Position numbers and translations under genes: made by a program
DNA from: Macrosoma leucophasiata
Lineage: Eukaryota > Arthropoda > Insecta > Lepidoptera > Hedylidae
Direction of reading: 5' to 3'
Assembly (NCBI GenBank): GCA_036365455.1
Contig: JAWQUS010000003.1
Span: 1,446,001 to 1,510,000 of the forward strand
DNA length: 64,000 nucleotides
Notes under the pieces: model-generated
Database searches by the model: none
What the model saw: the letters and a program-made list of their open reading frames with translations, nothing else
What the model was told of the DNA's origin: nothing
Part shown: positions 1-9,482 of the stretch, in pieces
Layout of the letters: each line of letters begins with the position of its first letter
Numbering within the stretch: position 1 is the first letter of the stretch

Positions 1-148
1 GCGGCGGGGGCGGCGGCTCGTCGCTGGAGCGGGCGCTGCGGGGCGCGGCGGGGGACTACTCGCGCCGCCTGCTGGGCCACTGCAACACCACCACCGACAT
101 CAAGGAGGCCAACTTCCTGGGGCCCGACGCGCAGTTCGTCGCCGCCGG
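1..148 (+). CDS. WDTC1: WDTC1/adipose-like WD-repeat protein, internal exon (5' part outside window)
   Basis: Seen: reading codons from base 3, the exon runs through a Gly-rich stretch into YSRRLLGHCNTTTDIKEANF and then DAQFVAAG. It stops after two bases of a split Gly codon (GG) at a GTGAGC donor (149-154). The intron is phase 2 and the next exon begins with A, giving GGA then Ser-Asp-Asp-Gly, so the frame is kept. Family knowledge: the GHCNTTTDIKEANF block is a conserved signature of WDTC1 (Drosophila adp), a WD40/TPR protein that acts as a substrate receptor of the DDB1-CUL4 ubiquitin ligase and restrains fat storage; this block lies in the C-terminal WD repeats. Odd: the exon is extremely GC-rich and contrasts with the AT-rich intron. 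The start codon and N-terminal WD/TPR exons lie upstream of the window. Identification is firm; function in this species is inferred. Confidence 0.88.
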
Positions 149-203
149 GTGAGCACCGCGCCCTATACCGTTGTGATGATGAGCCTTTCGATTCGAACGT
201 TAC

Positions 204-672
204 GTCAGAATCAGAAACTCATTTATTCGTTTAGGGCATAGAGCAACACCGGAGGGGTAGCCCTGTGCGGGCCTTCCCCTCTGTCAAAGTACGAGCCCGA
301 ATGACCCTATACCTGTCGCCTAAATGTCTAAATGTGTGCGTGAAATTGTTTCTGTATTTTGTTATAGTCGAGGTGTGAGTTTCGTAGTAATAGACGATTT
401 TTGTGGTGTGCTTGTGTGTCGCATGCATTTCCCCCCGCAAAAAATTATAGACTGTTTTGCATCGGTAATACACGCTATGGCTACTCCCCTCCAGTCCGCG
501 GCCGGTGACCCGTTTTGCTCTATGATTTAGGGTCACAGGTACCTCTTATGACACGTCAATAACAAACAAAATAAATTAAAACGAATAACAATTGATATAC
601 ATGTCAAACAAGCTAAAACATATGTATATTATTATAGTCAAAAATATCACTAAGATAAAACTAAATATAATA
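204..672 (-). repeat. Dispersed repeat G (probable LINE 3' end), split by a MITE
   Basis: Bases 204-236 and 525-672 form one repeat (CAGAATCAGAAACTCATTTATTC... then TCACAGGTACCTCTTATGACACGTC). The same sequence without the insert is found at 25656-25720, and a diverged relative at 4939-5050. On the minus strand it ends in TTCTGATTCTGA units, as LINE 3' tails often do. No ORF seen. Confidence 0.55.
229..532. mobile_element. hAT-type MITE, family F copy 1, with 8-bp TSD
   Basis: The element spans 237-524 and starts CATAGAGCAACAC; its other end is the inverse (GTTTTGCTCTATG). It is flanked by GTTTAGGG (229-236) and ATTTAGGG (525-532). The uninterrupted target is present elsewhere in the window at 25686-25693 (ATTTAGGG), inside the same host repeat, so the insertion boundaries are certain. 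An 8-bp duplication with short TIRs is typical of hAT. No coding capacity; the open frames on both strands are incidental. Confidence 0.85.
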
Positions 673-986
673 ATGGCCACCCATTATACGTCTTACTACT
701 AAGCACGAGTCTCTCCCCTTGTTGAGGGGAGGCCTGGAGCTCACTCCACCACACTGCTCCGATGCGGGTCGGTGGAGATACGGGTTAGTGGCCGACCCGA
801 GGCCTCCGACGAGGTTTAACGACTGCTATCTATCGATAGCGACCGAGACCGACGGCTCGATGTCCCTCCGAAGCACGGAAACGCGCATTTTAATTTGCCC
901 CTAGCGGTCACCCATCACACACCCGACCGCGCCCGTATCGCTTAACTGAGTAGATCGCTTCCGATCTACACCAGCCGCGGGGCCAT
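669..986 (-). mobile_element. SINE family E (5S rRNA-like head), copy 1
   Basis: Minus-strand copy reaching from the ...GGCTGGTGTAGATCG head to the 3' end ...GGGTGGCCATTATTAT. It contains the 5S-like block TTAAGCGATACGGGCGCGGTC and GATGGGTGACCGC. Near full length. Confidence 0.75.
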
Positions 987-2261
987 GCGCTCTTCATTCG
1001 GACAATACTTGTACAATTTAGTTCCTGATCCTACTGCGCTGTTGAAAAGCAAGAAATAAAGATTTAATAATTTTTTAGTCATATAAAACAAAAAAGGGTA
1101 ACCGTTTATTTTACCGACAAACGTTTCAAAACTCTTCATTAAAAAACCTACGTTTCGCAACGATTTCGTTTCACTTCTCAACTTTCCACAACTACATCAC
1201 TACATAAATAATTCACTTGGCAAACAGATTATTACAAAACTATTCATCACTTCATAAATAAATAATTTAGTTGAAAAAAATATTCTCAAATTTTACGACA
1301 TTGGTTACCGCGCGCTCGCCGCACCGTTCGGTGTTGTGTTTTTTTATTTGCTGACGGTGGTTTTCATTATTATTTCATACATTTACGTAATCAAATGTTT
1401 GCGAAATAATTAGTATACGAAGTAATGAGTTGCGAAATGATACATTTGTGGAATTATTACAAAACGTTAGTTTTGAAATGAAGATTTGCGTAACGTTTGT
1501 CGGTGAAACATTAGATAACCCGAGAGAGGAAAAATTAAAACTTAAATGTATATTAAACAGCGACAACAGAACCACTAGACACCTTATGTCATCGTTTCTA
1601 CTAAGAAACATTTCAGTCAAAGTGATGAGGTATGAAGGGCCGGACAGCGGCAAAAGAGAGCGTCGTGATTGGTCGATTCAAGGTTGCGACAGGTCATAAA
1701 TTATAACTAGTGATGGGAAAGTTTTTGTTTTGATTGCAAGAGGAGTAAGTTTTAATTTTATCATGGTCATTTCAATTTCAACTCGTTTCATATACATACT
1801 TATAAAGTTTAGTTAAGAAAATGTAAAACAATAATTTTACATATTTTAATATAAATGCATGTCAAAATATATACACAAAATAATTTTTGCTTTTGTATAT
1901 TTCTTTATGCTATTTTTTGTTCAATGCATTAATAAAGACTTTATTATCATTATATGTAATAATAATCAATGATAGAGCTCGAAGGCACGCAAATATTACG
2001 TGAGTAATATGGGTAGGTATGTAAGATAACCTCTAATGATGGGTGTCAATTTTGTGGTTTCTTATCGTGATGTTAACGAAACATCTTTTTCTACAAGACA
2101 ATTTTTTCTTTCAAATTATTCCTTTTTGGGGGTGCTGATTACGAATACGTTTTTTTATTAAATATGACATGTTCGAAGGCGTGGACGTGGAACTTTTGGA
2201 ATTGGACACCCATATCATATTCTACTAACTTATTTAACTTACTATATTCACAAAATTATAG
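987..2261. other. AT-rich intron DNA, no gene recognised
   Basis: First WDTC1 intron. Short motifs such as ACGTTTCGCAACGA and TTGCGTAACGTTTGTCGG recur in both orientations around 1100-1640, possibly remains of an old inverted-repeat element. Open frames up to 92 codons here have no coding character. Confidence 0.4.
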
Positions 2262-2267
2262 TATTTA

Positions 2268-2454
2268 GCTCTAACGTGTTCCGGTTAGATTGTTAGATGG
2301 TAATGTATGGCCCAGTAATAACTGTCACAGAGGCAGATTTTCAGATTTTTTTAGGACTCGGGAGTGGCAAAGCATCTGCACTTTGACCTCTGGTTTTCGT
2401 GAACATGTGAACTTCAAGTTTGTTTACAAATTTCGTTACAAAAAAAAAAAAAAA
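2268..2454 (+). mobile_element. SINE family A, 5'-truncated copy
   Basis: Starts near the GTGTTCCGGTTAGAT block and ends in an A14 tail after TTCGTTAC. Followed to about 3030 by AT-rich DNA in which I see nothing. Confidence 0.7.
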
Positions 2455-3034
2455 GTGTACGAAAGAAAATCAAGCTATATTCAGTTGCATTAATTGTCAT
2501 CATTCATCAGTTAATTGAGGTGTCACATCACTATACTGATACGTACCAAAATGAACGAAAAGAATAGTAATATTTATTTGAATTAAAAGAAAGGGATGCA
2601 CTGTAAGAAGACGTCAACGGGTGCTGTTTTTGACCTGTGTAAGTTGAACTCCGAATTAATTATATTTTTGAAAATTATTATCGTGTAAACAGCATTGCTG
2701 TGAAGAGTGTTGTCGTCTTTTTGAAATTAGATGTTTAGCTACATTTGCCACACCATCTTATTGAACAAGATGTCATTTTGCTTCACTTTCTTATTTTCTT
2801 ACGAAATTATTTCGCGCTCGTAAAACGACGTACACAGGTCACATACGTGGTCGGTACTGAAGTCGAGCTCGCGCGCGGTTTCTTTTATCATTACTGAATT
2901 ACCTATGTCACCCTATGTGTTGTCCGAAAGCGTTCGCCTGCGATGCGGTATCTATTAGGTTGAGATATCGATGATATTATAGAATGGATCCAACCATCTT
3001 AGCTAATTGCTAATTGCCTGATGGTTTTAGTAAC

Positions 3035-3205
3035 GTACTGTAGCGTCTAGTCCAGCCGCTCTTCCAATTGAGCTACTGAAGCCCTGCCCGATTTGTCAAA
3101 TCTTTCCTTCACATCTATTGCATTGCTTTATGGTAGCAGCAGCGCCATCTATTACCAACTATGCTAGTTAGGCAACCGATATAATAGACTTTTCAGTTTA
3201 TTGAA
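3035..3205 (-). mobile_element. tRNA-like SINE family D, partial copy
   Basis: Begins inside the tRNA-like part (TCTAGTCCAGCCGCTCTTCC) and continues to AGGCAACCGATATAATAGAC. Bases 3046-3203 are a near-identical direct repeat of 3353-3503, apart from a three-base AGC difference. Confidence 0.7.
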
Positions 3206-3239
3206 TATCGTAAAGAAGTCGCTTTTACCCTTAATAATT

Positions 3240-3601
3240 GTTTTATATTATTTCGCATTAACACATGCTTGTGAAATATATTTTATTTTTAAAGAAAAAT
3301 GGAAAGAAAAATTTGACTTCAGGCGAGACTCGAACTCGCGACCTACTGGGAATCTAGTCCAGCCGCTCTTCCAATTGAGCTACTGAAGCCCTGCCCGATT
3401 TGTCAAATCTTTCCTTCACATCTATTGCATTGCTTTATGGCAGCAGCGCCATCTATTACCAACTATGCTAGTTAGGCAACCGATATAATAGACTTTTCAG
3501 TTATAGTTCGAGTCTCGCCTGAAGTCAAATTTTTCTTTCCATTTTTCTTTAAAAATAAAATATATTTCACAAGCATGTGTTAATGCGAAATAATATAAAA
3601 C
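3240..3601. repeat. SINE D copy inside a 97-bp perfect inverted repeat
   Basis: Left arm 3240-3336 and right arm 3505-3601 are exact reverse complements as far as I can read. The arms carry the family D 3' flank and the T-arm of the tRNA-like region; the 168-base centre (3337-3504) holds the rest of a minus-strand D copy. Flanks on both sides show GTACTGTAGCG (3034-3044, 3604-3614), which may be a target duplication. Confidence 0.85.
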
Positions 3602-3713
3602 AAGTACTGTAGCGTGTTTTAACTAGGAATAAGAGTTAATTTGTAAGATCTCAACATACCAAAACCAATTTCCGTAACAACTGAGAGCATCACAACTATA
3701 AACGTATTCACCG

Positions 3714-4025
3714 TCGCGACGCATAGAGCAACACGGGCCACCGGCCGCGGTGGACTGGAGGGGAGTAGCCATAGCATTTATTACCGTGGCAAAACAGTCT
3801 GTCAATTTTTTTCTGGTTTTCTATGCGTGCGACACACACGCACACTACAAAAATCCTCTATTACTATGAAACTCACACCTTGGCTTTAACAAAATACAGA
3901 AATAATTTCACGCACACATTTAAACATCTAGGCGACAGGTATATGTCCATTTGGGCTTGTAATTTGACAGAGGGGTAAAGCCTGCATAAGGCTACTACCC
4001 TCCGGTGTTGCTCTATGTCGCGACG
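3714..4025. mobile_element. hAT-type MITE, family F copy 2, with 8-bp TSD
   Basis: Element 3722-4017 (296 bp) with CATAGAGCAACAC at one end and GTTGCTCTATG at the other. Perfect duplication TCGCGACG at 3714-3721 and 4018-4025. Same family as 237-524 and the copies at 14797-17763. Confidence 0.88.
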
Positions 4026-4167
4026 AGACTCCTACGGGTCAAACGGTATCGACCACAAAACGGAAAGAGCATCATATTAGCTTTCCCAACACCTCAATAC
4101 TTTCATAGCATAGAAAAACATATCTAACAAGTTATGTTCTGGCTAATAAACTAATTATAATTTTTAT

Positions 4168-4340
4168 ATTGTAAACGGGACTTAATCGCGTACTATTTTA
4201 ATCGAAGTATTTACCTCGACACTCGACGTTTCGGCCGTAATGCGACGGCCGTGGTCACGAGTAGACTGTCTACTCGAGACCACGGCCGATTAAAATAGTA
4301 CTTCGATTAAAATAGTACGCGATTAAGTCCCGTTTACAAT
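4168..4340. mobile_element. Fold-back MITE with 42-bp TIRs, TA target
   Basis: Arms 4168-4209 and 4299-4340 are perfect inverses, beginning TTGTAAACGGGACTTAATCG next to TA dinucleotides on both sides. A second, inner inverted pair lies around the CGACGGCCGTGGTCACGAG segment. The TA target suggests Tc1/mariner mobilisation. A diverged relative with CGACGTTTCGGTCGC occurs at 31680-31730. Confidence 0.8.
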
Positions 4341-4539
4341 AATATGAATACAAATCGTGAAAGTTTAAAACAATTAATTATAATTATTAAACAAACAGAA
4401 TCAGATTAAATATTAATATTATAAAGAAACAATGGATGAAATAATATGATGCGCTGTAGACTTCCCGGCATCTGTCGATGTCAGCGGTAATGGAGGTTCT
4501 GCCTTCGTAACTCAAGACCGATACCTTTAACATACCCAG

Positions 4540-4708
4540 ATCAGATGACGGCTGCCTGTTCATATGGGAACGTGAGTCCAGTAACATAGTGCGGTGTCTG
4601 CGGGGAGACGACTCCATCGTGAACTGCGTGCAGCTCCATCCCACTTCCTTCCTGCTGGCTACCTCCGGGATCGAATCTGTCGTGCGCCTGTGGAGCCCTA
4701 GGCCTGAG
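4540..4708 (+). CDS. WDTC1: WDTC1/adipose-like WD-repeat protein, penultimate exon
   Basis: Seen: acceptor CAG at 4537-4539, donor GTATAA from 4709. With the GG carried from the upstream exon, the 169 bases make 57 codons and leave phase 0. The peptide contains SDDGCLFIWE, then DDSIVNCVQLHP and LLATSGIESVVRLWSPRPE, i.e. the end of one WD blade and a complete last one (the LATSGI..VVRLW block is the WD40 core strand with its W-D-like position). Family knowledge: the same order closes the C-terminal propeller of WDTC1. The exon stands alone between two TE-filled introns: 149-4539 (4391 bases) and 4709-8265 (3557 bases). A weak donor context (GAG/GTATAA) is the only unusual trait. The open reading frame visible on the opposite strand here is a shadow. 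Confidence 0.88.
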
Positions 4709-4747
4709 GTATAAAATAAATAAATACCCTTACACACAGCCCCACAC

Positions 4748-4899
4748 TAACCCCCTTTTACATAAACGGATTTTAGCTAAAGTGTTGCTAATCTGTCCTT
4801 TGTCTTTTTCTATCCTGCACATTTGACAATGCAACTGACAAAGACAAAGCATTCTATAGCTAAAACGTACCTAATGTACGTTTATGAATAAGAGGGTAA
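4748..4899. mobile_element. MITE family P copy 1 (TAA target)
   Basis: Element 4751-4896 with ends CCCCCTTTTACATAAACG and CGTTTATGAATAAGAGGG, flanked by TAA on each side (4748-4750, 4897-4899). The 3-bp TAA target fits PIF/Harbinger. It lies 40 bases downstream of a WDTC1 exon. A second copy is at 45663-45801. Confidence 0.75.
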
Positions 4900-4938
4900 G
4901 TATAAACATGTATCGTGGGTGCCGTTGTTCACACACAA

Positions 4939-5190
4939 CACATACACAGAATCAGAATCAGACATTTATTTATTTACTAATGGTGACAAGCACCACTTAT
5001 GAAACGTCTCAAACAAACAGAACAAATAAAAGCAAACAACAAACTATTGATATACTCAATACTCAATATTTATTGCTTTCATTTGTTACAGTAGGTAATT
5101 ACAATAATTATAATGGTGGTATATTACATTTTTGGTCACAAATGAACCCTATTTGGGTATTGCAATCCATTTAATGCAGTGAGAGCAAAC
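4939..5190 (-). repeat. Dispersed repeat G, diverged copy
   Basis: CAGAATCAGAATCAGACATTTATT followed by a diverged relative of the 525-672 sequence. A further piece (ACACAAGATTATCACTAAGAT...) is at 5521-5560. Confidence 0.45.
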
Positions 5191-5221
5191 TGATTCATTT
5201 TTAAGCATTTATCTTAATATA

Positions 5222-5396
5222 TATAAATCTCGTGTCACAATGTTTGTCCTCAATGGACTCCCAAACCACTTAACCGATTATAATAAAATTCGCACACCAT
5301 GTGCAGTTCGATCCAACTTGAGAGATAGGATAGCTTACATTACGCTATGACTAATAGGAGCAGAGCAGCGCGGGCGAAGCCGGGGCGGGCCGCTAG
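5222..5396 (+). mobile_element. Helitron-like 3' terminal fragment
   Basis: Ends CGGGCGAAGCCGGGGCGGGC then CGCTAG/T, a GC-rich hairpin followed by CTAG, as in Helitron 3' ends. The body (CTCGTGTCACAATGTTTGTC) is of the short lepidopteran type. Confidence 0.6.
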
Positions 5397-6133
5397 TATA
5401 TTTATATTTTTAGCCAGTCATCAGTGTTTTCAAAATATTCTGATTGTTTGTAGAAACATTTTTTGAGGAGATACTCTTTTAATATTTTAATAAAATTTGG
5501 GCTACATATACATGTACATACACAAGATTATCACTAAGATATAACTAAATATAATTTACTAATGTAGGTAAGTATATCAGTTGACAGTCACAAACCCAGA
5601 CCCGAGACAAATATCTGCAGGGCGTACAAATATATTTCCCGGTATGGGGATGGAACCTTTGGCTGGAATTTTCGGCTGGCAACACTGCTCGATCTAACAG
5701 CTGTTCTTGACTGTCCCGTATATAAAATTAAATTTTAATAGTATTTATTTGATACAATTCACAATTAAATGTATTGTATAACTTGTAATTCACTGAATTT
5801 ATATAGTGTGTAAGTGTTTATGTAACAACTGTGTACCAAGTTGAAGATTTGTGAAAGACAATACCGGCGTCTGACATAACCTAACGTATGTAGAATTTGA
5901 ATTACTAACTCACAAATAAGGTGTAAATCATTGTTATCTCCTTTGTTGAACCTTGTACAGAGTATTTAAGTACTCATATAAATAAATATTGATTTTAATG
6001 CTTGCGTACCAATTATTGCATTATTGGTTAAGAAGTGAAGAGATTATTATTTCCTCTATCTCACTTCAAAACTGTCCAACAACCTCTTGTCATATTTATC
6101 CTACTGTAATAATTAATTTTATATTACATTAAA
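5397..6133. other. AT-rich intron DNA, no gene recognised
   Basis: Second WDTC1 intron. 5521-5560 is a fragment of repeat G. The 5700-6130 part has scattered AATAAA and A/T runs and might be the leader of an unrecognised retroelement preceding the small ORF at 6134. Confidence 0.3.
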
Positions 6134-6310
6134 ATGATGACTCGCAAGGCTTTATCTCGTCAAGAGGAGTCCAGACTTCAAATGACTTTGAGTGAATTAA
6201 AGAAAGTAATGAGTGAACGTTTATATAAATGTAATTACTATAAGACCTGTGATTATCTTAATGATAGTACATCTTGGGTTTTTAGCGATCGCTGCCAGGC
6301 TATTTTATGA
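6134..6310 (+). CDS. Unidentified 58-codon ORF
   Basis: Starts with two Met codons (MMTRKALSRQEESRLQ), is rich in charged residues and Cys, and stops at TGA 6308-6310. Codon use looks more protein-like than the neighbouring frames. It is not a WDTC1 exon and I recognise no domain. It could be the start of a decayed retroelement gag-like ORF or chance. Confidence 0.25.
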   Translation: MMTRKALSRQEESRLQMTLSELKKVMSERLYKCNYYKTCDYLNDSTSWVFSDRCQAIL

Positions 6311-6985
6311 TACTGTTATTTCGTGTATTCTGTAATTAGTATTTTTAAGGGTTGAATAATGTGAATACCTTGGCTGTAAATTAATTCCATCTTTTATTTT
6401 GCCGTATGCATATCCGGAGCAGTCATGCACGCTTAAATGTCTTTGCCTTTGGCGGCGTCGTGTGGCGGGTTGCTCACTTCCCTCTAAAATGGTCGAGGAG
6501 GGCAATGGCTGTCACATGCGTCATACTCGTGAACGGGTACTGTTGGTGGGGACTGGTCTGTTCTGGTTTGCAGGAGCTACATCACATTTAGTAGATAGCA
6601 GTTTATTTGTATCTATGCTATGGACGTTCACATTATTTGATTTTTCACGATAATTTGTACTTGATTTAAGCTCTCATTTAAAAGAGCTCTTACTGAGTTC
6701 TTCTCAGTAGTGACTGCACTTGGAACTCTGCTAAGTGAATAACTTTGATCTTGACGAATAAGTTTTTCTTTTTCTTCATTTATCATCATTGAAGGAATTG
6801 AAAAATTTTGTGATTTTTATGTTTTAACTAAGTAGTTTAAATTCTAATTTTTAATTTACTATTAATATATGATTTTGCTTTACTTTATGTAATGGTTATT
6901 CACTCTAGGTATTTTATATTTCTTGACGTTTTGAAAGTATCTGTAAAGATCTATTCGAAATAAAAATAATTTCTATTTCTATTTG
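6311..6985 (+). mobile_element. LINE 3' end, family H, copy 1
   Basis: The stretch from about 6590 to 6985 (GGACGTTCACATTATTTGA, then CACTCTAGGTATTTTATATT and a TTTCTATTTCTATT tail) is repeated inverted at 37620-37795 and 46680-47025. The tail of short T-rich units is typical of a LINE end. The 6310-6590 part is GC-richer and belongs to no other copy I can see. Confidence 0.5.
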
Positions 6986-7204
6986 CTTGCCTCGCTTCAA
7001 ACGGTTGTCACACACGTTGGATGAACTGGCTCGTCAAAATATCTAGAGTAACCATTTAATGCACTTGACCTATCCATTGAGATGCCTCATTCTTCTATTT
7101 TTCAAGATTTATAGTCAGCGTAAAATATTTGAGCATGTTACAGAATGGTAATTCTCTTTATGCTGGGCTCTAGGTGTTTGTAAGTGGTGAGTGCTCTTAG
7201 TAAG

Positions 7205-7325
7205 GTGAAGGTCGCGGGCAATCGCTGGATGAGGGCGGCCCAGGACCGTTCGTTGTGGCATTCTTTGGGGGAGGCTTTTGTTCAGCAGTGGACGTCTTTT
7301 GGCTGAAATGATGATGATGAGTGAT
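7205..7325 (+). pseudogene. LINE reverse-transcriptase ORF, last 33 codons and tail
   Basis: The frame from 7205 reads VKVAGNRWMRAAQDRSLWHS, then LGEAFVQQWTSFG and stop at 7304-7306, followed by an ATGATGATGATGA tail. The AAQDR..W...GEA..QQW ending is the usual C-terminus of a lepidopteran LINE ORF2. A minus-strand relative is at 32187-32300. Confidence 0.7.
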
Positions 7326-7854
7326 GAGTGCTCTTAGAAGTGTGATATGGTGCCATCATCTTCTTTTTTTATCTCCTCCCACGTTGGAAATTTCGTTTAT
7401 ACACTGGGTACGTTGATTCGTCAATGGTGTTGTTTGTGTACTTATTTGTTCCTAAAACTTTTCTTCTCGAGTGGTATATGCATTTTGTGTAAAATCACCG
7501 TCTGGTTTTTTAAGGGTTGGCCTTTAGCTCGCTCTGGGATGGAGTTGAGTAACATTAACTCTGTCGCTATCTCTGCTTCGATGAAAAAACTACCGTTGTG
7601 GGCTTTTCCAAAATTTTTAATAATCAATATTTTAGTGATCGTAGTTGGATCTAAAGAGCAAAACATAATAATATTATCCAAGTGTGATGAAGACCATAGT
7701 GTGCACACTATAAGACGGAAGTCGCGAACGTGTCTCGTACATCCGTCGACGTCCGGGATTAATCTAGTTCTGCGGATGTTTTACGATTGCACACTTGTCG
7801 GTCGCATGCTTCAGTCGCGGCCGGTGGACGCGTCCGATAACACGTTTTGGCTTT
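7326..7854. other. Unassigned stretch with a chance-like 176-codon frame
   Basis: An open frame (7347-7877, +) has no recognisable domain and runs into a MITE. An overlapping minus frame (7442-7708) is equally open. I could not assign either; decayed TE coding sequence is possible. Confidence 0.25.
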
Positions 7855-8227
7855 GGGGCCGTTCAAGTATTACGTGAGCACTATGGGGGAGCGGGGGGGT
7901 CTTTGCTCTGCTTATTTTGGATGACATGGGGGGTAGGGGAGTCTAGATGATGATTACGTCATCGGTAGTTATTTACTTTTTTACACAAATGGCAACCCTC
8001 ACATTGTCTTTGTTTGAAAACGAAACGCTTTTTCGGGGATTCCCGCAAATAATGCATACGAATTATAACATTATAATTATAATATTTAAAAAAACAATAC
8101 ACTAATTGAAAAATGTTTACGTAAGCATGGGGGGAGGGGGTAAGAGCTTTGCTTACTTTTGCTGACAGGGGGGATGGGGGGGTAAAGAATTGTAATAAAT
8201 CTGCTTACGTAATACTTGAACGGCCCC
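7855..8227. mobile_element. MITE family I next to the last WDTC1 exon
   Basis: TIRs read GGGGCCGTTCAAGTATTACG and then T[G/A]AGCA at both ends (7855 inward and 8227 inward), with G-runs (GGGGGAGCGGGGGGG) just inside. The flanks are TTT on each side. Its right end lies 38 bases from the acceptor at 8265, so the branch point must lie in those 38 bases or inside the MITE. Confidence 0.8.
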
Positions 8228-8265
8228 TTTAACACTACAAGTTCGATCGTTTATTTGTGGCCCAG

Positions 8266-8424
8266 GGCGGGGTGGAGGAGCGCGTGGTGCGCGAGCTGGG
8301 CGCGGCGGCGGCCGGCAACCAGCAGCGCATGCGGAGCGACCCCTTCGAGGCCATGCTCCTCAACATCAGCTTCGCCGGCGGGCCCGACCGCGACCTGCAC
8401 TCGCCCGCCTGCCGCGCCACGTGA
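8266..8424 (+). CDS. WDTC1: WDTC1/adipose-like protein, terminal coding exon
   Basis: Seen: acceptor CCCAG at 8261-8265, phase 0 entry, 52 codons, TGA at 8422-8424. The peptide includes GNQQRMRSDPFEAMLLNISF and ends HSPACRAT. Family knowledge: vertebrate WDTC1 has NQ.RMN.DP.E.MLLNMGY near its C-terminus and ends in a short Cys-Arg-x-Ser tail, so the match in both order and distance to the stop argues that this is the real C-terminus. Alternative: the ACG TGA stop overlaps a good donor (CAC/GTGAGT at 8421), so splicing to a further exon in phase 2 cannot be excluded; no following exon resembling the family was found. The last 22 codons with stop and donor are repeated six more times downstream. 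A MITE ends only 38 bases before the acceptor. Confidence 0.82.
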   Translation, partial: GGVEERVVRELGAAAAGNQQRMRSDPFEAMLLNISFAGGPDRDLHSPACRAT

Positions 8425-9482
8425 GTCGCTCGCCACACGCCACACGCCACACGCCACACTCCACACGCCACACTCCACACGCCACACGCCACACGCCACA
8501 CGCCACACGCCACACGCCACACGTCACACTCCACACGCCACACGCTCCTCAACATCAGCTTCGCCGGCGGGCCCGACCGCGACCTTCACTCGCCCGCCTG
8601 CCGCGCCACGTGAGTCGCTCGCCACACGCCACACGCCACACTCCACACGCCACACGCCACACGCCACACGCTCCTCAACATCAGCTTCGCCGGCGGGCCC
8701 GACCGCGACCTGCACTCGCCCGCCTGCCGCGCCACGTGAGTCGCTCGCCACACGCCACACTCCACACGCCACGCCACACGCCACACGCCACACGCCACAC
8801 GCCACACTCCACACGCCACACGCCACACTCCACACGCTCCTCAACATCAGCTTCGACGGCGGGCCCGACCGCGACCTTCACTCGCCCGCCTGCCGCGCCA
8901 CGTGAGTCGCTCGCCACACGCCACACGCCACACGCCACACGCCACACGCCACACGCCACACTCCACACGCCACACGCCACACGCCACACTCCACACGCTC
9001 CTCAACATCAGCTTCGCCGGCGGGCCCGACCGCGACCTTCACTCGCCCGCCTGCCGCGCCACGTGAGTCGCTCGCCACACGCCACACGCCACACGCCACA
9101 CGCCACACGCCACACGGCACACGCCACACTCCACACGCTCCTCAACATCAGCTTCGCCGGCGGGCCCGACCGCGACCTTCACTCGCCCGCCTGCCGCGCC
9201 ACGTGAGTCGCTCGCCACACGCCACACGCCACACGCCACACGCCACACTCCACACGCCACACTCCACACGCCACACGCCACACGCTCCTCAACATCAGCT
9301 TCGCCGGCGGGCCCGACCGCGACCTTCACTCGCCCGCCTGCCGCGCCACGTGAGTCGCTCGCCACACGCCACACGCCACACGCCACACGCCACACGCCAC
9401 ACGCCACACTCCACATGCCACACGCCACACGCCACACTCCACACGCCACACTCCACACGCCACACGCCACACTCCACACGCC
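8355..9482 (+). repeat. Compound minisatellite copying the end of the WDTC1 exon
   Basis: A 78-base core (8355-8432) holds the last 22 codons, the stop and GTGAGTCGCTCG. It recurs starting at 8544, 8670, 8836, 8997, 9137 and 9284. Between cores lie 6-17 or so units of a 7-base repeat, CCACACG with CCACACT variants, so the spacing ranges from 126 to 198 bases. Cores differ at only a couple of sites (CTGCAC or CTTCAC; one GCCGGC to GACGGC), which indicates recent expansion. If the stop is used the array is 3' UTR; if the donor is used there are seven near-identical donors. Long open frames of HATRHTPH type inside it are artefacts of the repeat. Confidence 0.95.

Noticed and set aside
7347..7877. 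176-codon plus-strand ORF
   Set aside because: No domain, crosses into a MITE, and overlaps an equally open antisense frame.
8421..8432. GTGAGT as the donor of an internal exon leading to a further exon
   Set aside because: Kept as an alternative only. The in-frame TGA gives a C-terminus like that of known WDTC1 proteins, and no matching downstream exon was found.
8355..9482. CRISPR-like array (regular repeats)
   Set aside because: Spacers are themselves a 7-base microsatellite and the repeat is exon-derived; the genome is eukaryotic.
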